A stretch of 10,600 nt of DNA from assembly GCA_021819985.1 (NCBI GenBank), contig JAKAEG010000081.1, positions 1-10,600 on the forward strand, read 5' to 3'. The notes beneath the pieces were generated by a model, which made no database searches, had not been told where the DNA came from, and saw nothing but the letters and a program-made list of their open reading frames with translations. Each line of letters starts with the position of its first letter. Position 1 is the first letter of the stretch. This document shows positions 1-6,228 of this stretch, piece after piece. Source of the DNA: Nitrospirota bacterium (GTDB lineage Bacteria; Nitrospirota; Thermodesulfovibrionia; Thermodesulfovibrionales; JdFR-88). A program made the position numbers and the translations under genes.

Positions 1-1202
1 ACCCCATTCAGGCGCTTGGCCCTTCCGGAAGCCTTTATTCCATTTCCGACTACTTCTCAATAAACCCGGCCTTCCTGGATGAAAAAGGCAGAAAACCCGC
101 AAAAGAGCAGGTAAGGGACATGGTGGACGAGGCGCGGGGGATGGGGCTTCGGATGATGACGGACCTTGTCGTAAATCACTGCTCCACCGATTCGGAGCTT
201 CTGAAGACCCATCCTGAATGGTTCCAATGGGATTCAAAGGGACATGTTATGCATCCGTTTGCGTTAGAGGACGGAAAGAAAGTGGTCTGGAAAGACCTCG
301 CAAAATTCAATTATGGAATAAACGGGAGGGGAAAAGGAAAGAAGAAGGTCCAGCCCGCGAAAGACGGAGAAGGTCTTTACAGGTTTTTTGAAAGCGTGGT
401 GGAAGACCTTATCAGGATGGGTTTCGAGGCATTCCGCTGCGACGCGGCTTACCAGGTGCCCAAAAGCTTCTGGGAAAGGCTTTTAAAGGAAACAAGGCAG
501 CGGCATCCGCAGGTCCTTTTCCTGGCCGAAACCCTGGGCTGCCCTCCCGAGCAAACCAGAAGGACCGCTGCCGCCGGTTTCGATTACATCTTCAACAGCT
601 CGAAATGGTGGGACTTTAAAAGCCCCTGGCTTGTAGAGCAGTATACGCTTACCAGGGAGATCGCGCCTTCCATCAGCTTTCCCGAAAGCCACGACACAGA
701 AAGGCTTGCCCAGGAGCTTGATGGAAGCGTGGAGGGCCTTAAACAGCACTACCTTTTTTCCGCCCTGTTTTCCGCGGGCGTAATGATATCCATGGGATTT
801 GAATTCGGCTTCAGGAAAAGGCTCCACGTAGTTAATACCACCCCTGAGGACTGGGAAGAGACCGGCATCGATCTCAGGGGGTTTATAAGAAAGGTCAATG
901 AAATAAAAGCTTCCCACGGACTGTTCGAAGAGGAGTCCCCGACGGCAGTGCTGCCTTACGAAAACCGCAATTTGCTTGTCATGTGGAAGGCATCGGCCAG
1001 CGACAGCGAAGAAAGCCTGCTCATCCTTAACAAGGATTTTAAAGAGAAACAGTATTTCAGCGCGGAGGCGGTGCAACAATTTCTTCAATCCGGCGCGGCG
1101 GTAGCGGACATATCGCCCGAGTACCGGCTGGACTACGTGGCTGCCCCATTCGAATACGACTTAAGGCCCGGCCAGGGGATATTATTCATAACACAAACCT
1201 GA
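1..1202 (+). CDS. GH13 alpha-amylase-family enzyme, GlgE-like, 5'-truncated by the window edge
   Basis: The frame is open from base 3, so the true start lies upstream; the ATG at 120 is internal. About 400 residues are visible: the rear of the (beta/alpha)8 barrel and a C-terminal beta domain. The GH13 signatures are in order: region I DLVVNH at 162-179; region II GFEAFRCDAA with the nucleophile Asp at 441; region III FLAETLG with the acid/base Glu at 528; region IV ESHDTE with the transition-state Asp at 693. All three catalytic carboxylates are present, so the enzyme should be active on alpha-glucans. The segments HPEWF after region I and KLHVV/PEDW-like text near 810-870 recall GlgE-type maltosyltransferases, but region II is FRCDAAYQVP rather than the usual GlgE form. 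Hydrolase, transglycosylase and maltosyltransferase therefore remain open. The neighbours (GT4, debranching enzyme) place it in glycogen or maltodextrin metabolism. GH13 membership is near certain; the exact activity is not. Confidence 0.9.
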   Translation, partial: PIQALGPSGSLYSISDYFSINPAFLDEKGRKPAKEQVRDMVDEARGMGLRMMTDLVVNHCSTDSELLKTHPEWFQWDSKGHVMHPFALEDGKKVVWKDLAKFNYGINGRGKGKKKVQPAKDGEGLYRFFESVVEDLIRMGFEAFRCDAAYQVPKSFWERLLKETRQRHPQVLFLAETLGCPPEQTRRTAAAGFDYIFNSSKWWDFKSPWLVEQYTLTREIAPSISFPESHDTERLAQELDGSVEGLKQHYLFSALFSAGVMISMGFEFGFRKRLHVVNTTPEDWEETGIDLRGFIRKVNEIKASHGLFEEESPTAVLPYENRNLLVMWKASASDSEESLLILNKDFKEKQYFSAEAVQQFLQSGAAVADISPEYRLDYVAAPFEYDLRPGQGILFITQT

Positions 1203-1231
1203 TATTTAAAATCGAATTCAAAAACTCCTCC

Positions 1232-1259
1232 TTACATTCGATGCCAAAAGGGCATAAAA
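1232..1259 (+). promoter_or_regulatory. weak candidate promoter for the SemiSWEET gene
   Basis: TTACAT at 1232-1237 and ATAAAA at 1254-1259 are separated by 16 bases, a poor match to sigma-70 elements. A second -10-like hexamer, TAGAAT at 1263-1268, sits only seven bases before the ATG and would give a leaderless message. A 5-bp stem, ATGCC/GGCAT (1241-1245/1251-1255), lies inside the spacer. The 73-base gap after the GH13 gene also allows simple read-through. Confidence 0.2.
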
Positions 1260-1275
1260 TGTTAGAATATCCGCC

Positions 1276-1530
1276 ATGGACGGCGGGAACATCCTTGGAT
1301 TCATGGCGGGCACGCTTACGACCCTTTCGCTTGTGCCGCAGGTAACAAAGGCATGGAAATCAAAACATACCAAAGACGTCTCCATGGGAATGTACGTGAT
1401 GCTGTGCGCGGGGCTCCTTATCTGGGTCCTGTACGGTGTTTCGATAAACTCCCTGCCCGTTATAGTCACCAATGTGGTCTCTTTCATACTGAGTATGACC
1501 GTCGTAGCCATGAAGATAAAATTCGGATGA
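1276..1530 (+). CDS. SemiSWEET family sugar transporter (MtN3/PQ-loop, three-helix)
   Basis: This 84-residue membrane protein has the size and pattern of a bacterial SemiSWEET, which dimerises to form a passive sugar uniporter in the inner membrane. Three hydrophobic helices are visible at about residues 4-22, 37-56 and 60-79. The Pro-Gln pair of the PQ loop is at residues 21-22 (SLVPQ), followed by the basic loop KAWKSKHTKDVS. Trp50 and Asn66 fall where SemiSWEETs keep their sugar-contacting Trp and Asn. The ATG at 1276 is the only in-frame ATG, since a TAA stop lies in frame at 1255-1257. No Shine-Dalgarno sequence precedes it, so initiation may be leaderless or weak. It sits between an alpha-glucan-active enzyme and a glycosyltransferase, so glucose, maltose or sucrose export or import is plausible; the substrate cannot be read from sequence. 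The family call is firm. Confidence 0.92.
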   Translation: MDGGNILGFMAGTLTTLSLVPQVTKAWKSKHTKDVSMGMYVMLCAGLLIWVLYGVSINSLPVIVTNVVSFILSMTVVAMKIKFG

Positions 1531-1599
1531 ACGGGCCTGTCCGCCCCCGGATTCCGGCCTCTGATTTTCATATTTCAAGTCTTGAATGACCCGCTCCAT

Positions 1600-1646
1600 T
1601 TGACAATCCCCTGCTCATTTGATAGCTAACTAATAGGGACTAAAAA
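1600..1646 (+). promoter_or_regulatory. candidate sigma-70 promoter for the GT4/debranching operon
   Basis: The 196-base gap between SemiSWEET and the GT4 gene is A/T-rich towards its 3' side. TTGATA (1619-1624) and TAAAAA (1641-1646) are 16 bases apart, giving 5/6 and 4/6 matches to consensus. A perfect TTGACA at 1600-1605 lies just upstream but has no good -10 at 16-18 bases. The leader would be about 70 bases. A small palindrome, TTCAAG-T-CTTGAA (1574-1586), lies upstream and could be an operator or chance. Confidence 0.3.
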
Positions 1647-1726
1647 AACAAACACCACGTTTTGGCCCTGAAGACGAACTGTTTTTCACTTGCCAAAACC
1701 CTGCAATTTCCAGGAGGTTTTTCCCT

Positions 1727-2812
1727 ATGCCATTGAGGATCGCCATCATTTCCCCATTGTATGAAAGCGTCCCGCCGAAACTGTACGGAGGGACGGAAAG
1801 GGTCGTCTCTTACCTTTCAGAGGCGCTGGTGGACGCGGGACAGGATGTGACCCTGTTTGCCTCGGGAGACTCCAAAACCCGCGCCAATCTGGTCCCTGTA
1901 ACGGTAAAATCCCTTCGCCTCGATCCTGAATGCAAAGACCCCATTGCGTGCCATTTCAAACTGATGGAAGAGGTCCTCAGGCATGAAAGGGAGTTCGATA
2001 TAATCCATTCGAATGTGGACTACCTCAGCCTCGCGTTTGCAAGGAGGGCACGGACACCGTTCATAACCACCCTGCATGGAAGGCTGGACATACCGGAAGT
2101 AATCTCCATATTTCAGGAATACAATGATTTCCCGCTTATATCCATTTCAGATGCCCAGAGGAAACCCATGCCGTTGGCCAACTGGCTGAAAACAATATAC
2201 CACGGCGTACCTATCGGTCTTTACTCATTCAATAATGAGCCGGAGGAATATCTTGTCTTCGTGGGCCGCATATCTCCCGAGAAAAAGATCGAGTCGCTCA
2301 TCCGGATCGCGCTAAAAGCCCAGGTCCCTTTAAAAATAGCTGCCAAGGTGGACAAGGTTGACCTTGAATACTATGAGACGGTCGTCCGCCCGCTCCTGGA
2401 TAATTCTTTGATCGAGTTCCTGGGCGAAGTCAATGACCGGGATAAGAACGGGCTGCTTGGCAATGCGATGGCCTGCCTGCATCCGGCGGACTGGCCGGAA
2501 CCCTTCGGCCTTGCCCTGATCGAGGCCATGTGCTGCGGCACCCCGGTTGTCGCCAGGAGAAGGGGCTCGATACCGGAGGTCGTGGACCATGGAGTGACCG
2601 GATTTATCTTCGATAAGGATGAGGAGGCGGTCCTGTATATAAAAAACCAGCTTCCTTCCATTTCCAGGGCGGGATGCAGACGGCGTTTCGAGGAGCGTTT
2701 CAGCTCCAGGCGGATGTCTGCCGATTACCTGGCCGCCTATAAGGCTGTCATTGCCGGCGGATACTCAAAGGGGGAAGCCCAAAAGGACGCGATAAAAAGT
2801 GCACGAGGTTAG
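1727..2812 (+). CDS. glycosyltransferase family 4 (GT-B fold)
   Basis: This is a 361-residue retaining GT4 enzyme, cytoplasmic, with no signal peptide or membrane segment. Its N-terminal acceptor domain opens with a beta strand (RIAIISP) and the GGTERV motif at residues 21-26. The donor-binding domain starts near residue 175 with FVGRISPEKK (178-187). It carries the family E-x7-E motif in PEPFGLALIEAM, with Glu258 and Glu266, followed by GTPVV and the GSIPEV segment. The length is normal for the family. AGGAGG at 1712-1717, nine bases before the ATG, supports the start. The last 14 bases overlap the GTG-started debranching gene, implying translational coupling. The partner suggests work on an alpha-glucan or a maltosyl/glucosyl acceptor, using an NDP-glucose-type donor. 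That substrate is inferred from context only; GT4 enzymes also make lipopolysaccharide, trehalose and sucrose phosphate. Confidence 0.9.
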   Translation: MPLRIAIISPLYESVPPKLYGGTERVVSYLSEALVDAGQDVTLFASGDSKTRANLVPVTVKSLRLDPECKDPIACHFKLMEEVLRHEREFDIIHSNVDYLSLAFARRARTPFITTLHGRLDIPEVISIFQEYNDFPLISISDAQRKPMPLANWLKTIYHGVPIGLYSFNNEPEEYLVFVGRISPEKKIESLIRIALKAQVPLKIAAKVDKVDLEYYETVVRPLLDNSLIEFLGEVNDRDKNGLLGNAMACLHPADWPEPFGLALIEAMCCGTPVVARRRGSIPEVVDHGVTGFIFDKDEEAVLYIKNQLPSISRAGCRRRFEERFSSRRMSADYLAAYKAVIAGGYSKGEAQKDAIKSARG

Positions 2813-4967
2813 CAAATTAAAAGACAAGTTTTACATAGTAGCCACCTCGTCCATTCTGGACCCGCACAGGCTCATATTGAAACAGGGCGAAATGTTCGGC
2901 GTCTTCAGCCGCTTTGGGGACATCCTGCCCTTCGGCAAGGGCGAGCAGGGATTGTATCACGAGGGCACCCGGTTTCTTTCCAAATACCTGCTGGAGGTAA
3001 ACGGCATAAGGCCGCTGTTTCTTAGTTCCAATGTTGACGAGGACAATATCCTTGTTACTGTCGACCTCTCGAACCCCAACCTCTACAGGGCAGGCAAAGC
3101 GCTGCTCAAACAGGACCTTGTCCACATCATGCGTTCCCGTCTGCTGTTTGACAACTGCTGCCTGGAATACATAAGACTGAGGAACTTCGACAGCGCGGCC
3201 AGCGCCAGCCTGGACCTGGAACTGGAATTCGATGCGGATTTCGCCGATATCTTCGAAGTGCGCGGCATGACAAGAAAGCGCAGGGGACGGATGCTGCCGC
3301 CAGAGGCGGACGGGCAGGAAATACGCCTTTCCTATGACGGCCTTGACGGGGTGGCCCGCCATACGGTAATACATTTCTCCGGCCCGCCTGATGAAATAAA
3401 GGAAGGCCGCCGGGCAATTTTCAAGAAAACCCTTAAACCGGGCCAGACGGAAAACTTTTTTTTGACCATTTCCTGCCTGTCAGGAAAATACAAGCGGCCG
3501 CCGACATACAAGCAGGCCTGCGGCAAGGCACAAAAAAAGGCCCTGGATTTCCGGGAAACCGTAACCGGCGTTCACACATCGAACGACCTGTTCAACGAGT
3601 CGATAAAAAAATCCATGTCGGACATTATGATGATGCTCACCAGCACGCCCCATGGCACATATCCGTATGGCGGCATCCCATGGTATGCCACCGTTTTCGG
3701 AAGGGACGGCATCATAACGGCCCTTCAATGCCTCTGGATAAAGCCTGAGATCGCCAGGGACGCGCTCAGGTACCTGTCCGCGACACAGGCGTGGGAAGTG
3801 GACAAAAAAAGGGCGGCGGAGCCGGGGAAGATCATCCATGAATCAAGAAAAGGCGAAATGGCGGCGCTGGACGAAATACCCTTCGGAGCCTATTACGGAA
3901 GCGTGGATTCCACACCCCTTTTTCTTATGCTTGCGGGGGCGTATTTTAAAAGGACCGGCGACATAAAGCTTATACGGGAGATATGGGACAACATAGAGCT
4001 TGCCGTCAGTTGGATGGAAAAATACGGCGATGTGGACGGCGACGGTTTTCTTGAGTATGTCCCTCACAAGAACGGGCTTATTAATCAAGGGTGGAAGGAT
4101 TCCTTCGATTCCGTGTTCCATAAAGACGGGACTTTCCCCAAAGGTCCGATAGCGCTCTGCGAAGTGCAGGGATATGCCTACGCCGCTAAACGGGAAACGG
4201 CTGAACTGGCCGCCGTCATGGGCAATGATGCCATGGCTCAAAAACTCTCGAAAGAGGCGGACAGCCTTAAGGAGGCCTTTGACCGCGCGTTCTGGGACCC
4301 GGGGCTTGGCACATATGCCCTTGCCCTTGACGGCGGTAAAAAGCGCTGCCTGGTGGCGGCCTCGAATGCCGGACATGCGCTTTTCACATCCATTGCGCGC
4401 CCTGAAAGGGCCGGTATGGTCGCCAGAAAACTTACAAACGACTCCATGTTTTCCGGCTGGGGCATCCGGACATTATCATCAAAGGAACTCCCTTATAACC
4501 CGATGTCCTACCATAACGGTTCCGTGTGGCCCCATGATAATTCGATCATAGCCGCGGGGTTTGCCAGGTATGCGCTGAAAGAATATTTCGTAAAGGTCTT
4601 TACCGGAATTTTCGAGTCTTCGCTTTTCATGGAATCCAAGCGCCTGCCCGAGCTTTTCTGCGGGTTTCACAAGCGGAAGGGCCAGCCCCCTACCCTTTAC
4701 CCTGTTGCCTGTGTGCCCCAAACCTGGGCCTCCGGGAGCCTTCTTCTGATGCTCCATACCGCCCTCGGACTGGAGTTCGAACCCAAAAACTCACGGCTCA
4801 TCATGAAAGGCCCCGTGCTGCCCGGGTTTCTTGAATGGGTGCGCCTTAAAAACCTGTTCGTCGCGCCGGGAAAACCTGTGGACCTGAACATACGGCGTTA
4901 CAAGGAAAGCGTCTCTGTGGAAGTGGAAAACAGGGCGCCCGGAATCAGCATAACGGTTTATAAATGA
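2799..4967 (+). CDS. amylo-alpha-1,6-glucosidase / glycogen-debranching-type protein
   Basis: A 722-residue cytoplasmic protein that should cleave alpha-1,6 branch points of glycogen or related glucans. Residues 1 to about 225 form the N-terminal beta domain typical of bacterial debranching-type proteins (GDE_N_bis-like; conserved text GLYHEGTRFLS at 51-61). About 265-660 form an (alpha/alpha)6 barrel of the six-hairpin glycosidase type. The conserved blocks are WYATVFGRDG (295-304), NQGWKDS (429-435) and GSVWPHDNS (574-582); Asp303 and Asp434 are candidate functional acids, inferred and not proven. A short beta tail ends the protein. The start is GTG at 2799, inside the end of the GT4 gene, with a weak AGGA 11 bases upstream; no ATG lies before residue 32, too late for the conserved N-domain. 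Co-translation with GT4 is likely. The family is firm; activity on glycogen rather than another branched glucan is inferred. Confidence 0.9.
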   Translation: MHEVSKLKDKFYIVATSSILDPHRLILKQGEMFGVFSRFGDILPFGKGEQGLYHEGTRFLSKYLLEVNGIRPLFLSSNVDEDNILVTVDLSNPNLYRAGKALLKQDLVHIMRSRLLFDNCCLEYIRLRNFDSAASASLDLELEFDADFADIFEVRGMTRKRRGRMLPPEADGQEIRLSYDGLDGVARHTVIHFSGPPDEIKEGRRAIFKKTLKPGQTENFFLTISCLSGKYKRPPTYKQACGKAQKKALDFRETVTGVHTSNDLFNESIKKSMSDIMMMLTSTPHGTYPYGGIPWYATVFGRDGIITALQCLWIKPEIARDALRYLSATQAWEVDKKRAAEPGKIIHESRKGEMAALDEIPFGAYYGSVDSTPLFLMLAGAYFKRTGDIKLIREIWDNIELAVSWMEKYGDVDGDGFLEYVPHKNGLINQGWKDSFDSVFHKDGTFPKGPIALCEVQGYAYAAKRETAELAAVMGNDAMAQKLSKEADSLKEAFDRAFWDPGLGTYALALDGGKKRCLVAASNAGHALFTSIARPERAGMVARKLTNDSMFSGWGIRTLSSKELPYNPMSYHNGSVWPHDNSIIAAGFARYALKEYFVKVFTGIFESSLFMESKRLPELFCGFHKRKGQPPTLYPVACVPQTWASGSLLLMLHTALGLEFEPKNSRLIMKGPVLPGFLEWVRLKNLFVAPGKPVDLNIRRYKESVSVEVENRAPGISITVYK

Positions 4968-4978
4968 AATTAAAAAAG

Positions 4979-5004
4979 ACTCTTCGCGGAGTATGGGTTT
5001 TTTT
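4979..5004 (+). terminator. weak intrinsic terminator after the debranching gene
   Basis: Eleven bases after the stop codon, ACTC (4979-4982) pairs with GAGT (4989-4992) around a six-base loop. An A6 run lies before it and a T7 run (4998-5004) five bases after it. The stem is short, but the A and T flanks could extend it. The convergent gene downstream makes a terminator here expected. Confidence 0.4.
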
Positions 5005-5009
5005 CATGT

Positions 5010-5044
5010 CCCCCTCTTTGGCAAAGAGGGGTTAGGGGAGATTT
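5010..5044 (+). repeat. REP-like palindromic repeat, copy A
   Basis: An 8-bp stem CCCCTCTT/AAGAGGGG (5011-5018/5024-5031) with a TGGCA loop is followed by TTAGGGGAGATTT. The pattern of C-run, G-run and then a second G-run ending in ATTT is shared with copy B in the opposite orientation. From general knowledge, repeats of this form are scattered between genes in many bacterial genomes; this window alone shows only the pair. Confidence 0.7.
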
Positions 5045-5076
5045 ATTAATCAATCATAAGGAAGCATTTGTTCTTA

Positions 5077-5112
5077 AAATCCCCCTCTATCCCCCTTTTC
5101 CAAAGGGGGAAT
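5077..5112 (-). repeat. REP-like palindromic repeat, copy B (inverted)
   Basis: This is the reverse-complement partner of copy A. It starts AAATCCCCCTCTAT and then forms a 9-bp stem TCCCCCTTT/AAAGGGGGA (5090-5098/5102-5110) with a three-base loop. Base differences between the copies fall partly in the stem but preserve pairing (CTC/GAG in A against CCC/GGG in B). The two copies face each other across about 32 bases of A/T-rich DNA, a BIME-like doublet lying exactly in the convergent gap. Confidence 0.7.
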
Positions 5113-5167
5113 AAAAAAAATCACACCTGTATTTCGAAGATTTTAACCCACCCTCTTACATAAAAAG

Positions 5168-6163
5168 CTAAACGTTCACCGTTTGCATCCCGGCCTCGTC
5201 ATAACGTTTTCCAGCCGCCGCTTGAGGCGGGAACACCGCATCGATCTCCTCGAGATCCCTAGGGGTCAGATGCACGTCCAGCGCTCCCAGGTTTTCATCC
5301 AGATGGCCGCGCCTCGTCGTGCCGGGGATCGGCACTATGAATTCGCCTCTGCCCAGCACCCATGCCAGCGCCAGCTGGCCGGAAGTGCATTTTTTATCCT
5401 TCGCCATTTCCTCGATCTTTTTAACCAGCTCAAGATTCCGCCGGAAATTATCTCCTTCAAAACGCGGCGAATGCCTCCGCCAGTCGTCCGGCTCCAGAGC
5501 CTCCACACTTTTTATGCGCCCCGTCAGGAACCCCCGGCCAAGCGGACTGTAAGCTACAAATCCTATGCCCAGCTCCTTTATTGTGCCGAATATCTCGTTT
5601 TCGGGGTCCCGGCTCCAGAGAGAATATTCACTTTGAAGCGCTGTAATGGGGTGCACGGCATTGGCCCGCCGGATGGTCTGCGCCGAGGCCTCGGACAGCC
5701 CGATATGCCGGACCTTTCCTTCATGCACCAGGCCTGCCATCGCCTCCACGGTCTCCTCGATGGGGGTGTTCGGGTCCACCCGGTGCTGATAATACAGATC
5801 TATCTGCTCCACACCCAGCCGCCTGAGGCTGGCCTCACAGGCGGCCCGGACATATTCAGGCCGCCCGTCGATATGACGGCCCCCGCCGCTATGACGATTA
5901 TTTTCGCGCACGATACCGAACTTGGTCGCCAGCACAACAGTGTCGCGCATGCTGCGAATGGCCCTGCCGACCAGCTGCTCGTTGTGTCCCTTGCCGTACA
6001 TATCGGCTGTATCAATGAAATTTATTCCCTGTTCAATAGCGTAACGGATGGTTTCCACAGACTCGTCGTCATTGTGCCTGCCGTAATATTCGGACATTCC
6101 CATACAGCCCAGTCCTATCGCTGAGACCTTCAGCCCTGTCTTTCCCAAAATTCGCGTCTGCAT
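5168..6163 (-). CDS. aldo/keto reductase (AKR family, IolS/AKR13-like)
   Basis: A 331-residue cytosolic NADPH-dependent reductase of the single-domain (beta/alpha)8 AKR fold, of normal length. The N-terminus RILGKTGLKVSAIGLGCMGM is the usual AKR opening. The catalytic tetrad is complete: Asp51 and Tyr56 in FIDTADMYG, Lys81 in ATKFG, and His127 in YYQHRVD. The C-terminal cofactor segment IPGTTRRGHLDENL (about 278-291) has the expected basic residues for the NADPH phosphate. AGGAGG at 6169-6174, five bases before the ATG, fixes the start. It follows zwf on the same strand after 65 bases containing a strong hairpin, so co-transcription may be attenuated. Zwf would supply NADPH, which this enzyme could use to reduce aldehydes or sugars. 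The substrate is unknown, as is usual for this family. Confidence 0.92.
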   Translation of the reverse strand: MQTRILGKTGLKVSAIGLGCMGMSEYYGRHNDDESVETIRYAIEQGINFIDTADMYGKGHNEQLVGRAIRSMRDTVVLATKFGIVRENNRHSGGGRHIDGRPEYVRAACEASLRRLGVEQIDLYYQHRVDPNTPIEETVEAMAGLVHEGKVRHIGLSEASAQTIRRANAVHPITALQSEYSLWSRDPENEIFGTIKELGIGFVAYSPLGRGFLTGRIKSVEALEPDDWRRHSPRFEGDNFRRNLELVKKIEEMAKDKKCTSGQLALAWVLGRGEFIVPIPGTTRRGHLDENLGALDVHLTPRDLEEIDAVFPPQAAAGKRYDEAGMQTVNV

Positions 6164-6190
6164 GTTTACCTCCTGAAAATCATAGTGTCG

Positions 6191-6222
6191 CCCTCACCCC
6201 TGAGAGGGTAAAGGGGTGAGGG
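6191..6222 (-). terminator. 11-bp perfect hairpin between zwf and the aldo/keto reductase (terminator, attenuator or REP-type repeat)
   Basis: CCCTCACCCCT (6191-6201) and AGGGGTGAGGG (6212-6222) are perfect complements around a 10-base loop. The hairpin begins seven bases after the zwf stop codon on the minus strand. No T run follows in the minus direction, so classic intrinsic termination is uncertain. Stabilisation of the zwf 3' end, or a dispersed palindromic repeat, fits equally well. Confidence 0.6.
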
Positions 6223-6228
6223 AATCTT

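Noticed and set aside
483..1088. 201-codon minus-strand open frame opposite the GH13 gene
   Set aside because: It is antisense to conserved GH13 motifs and has no family features of its own.
5010..5112. CRISPR-like reading of the two palindromic repeats
   Set aside because: Only two copies, in opposite orientation, with no regular spacers and no cas genes.
5183..6124. 313-codon plus-strand open frame opposite the aldo/keto reductase
   Set aside because: It is antisense to a gene with a complete catalytic tetrad and strong ribosome site; its translation has no recognisable domain.
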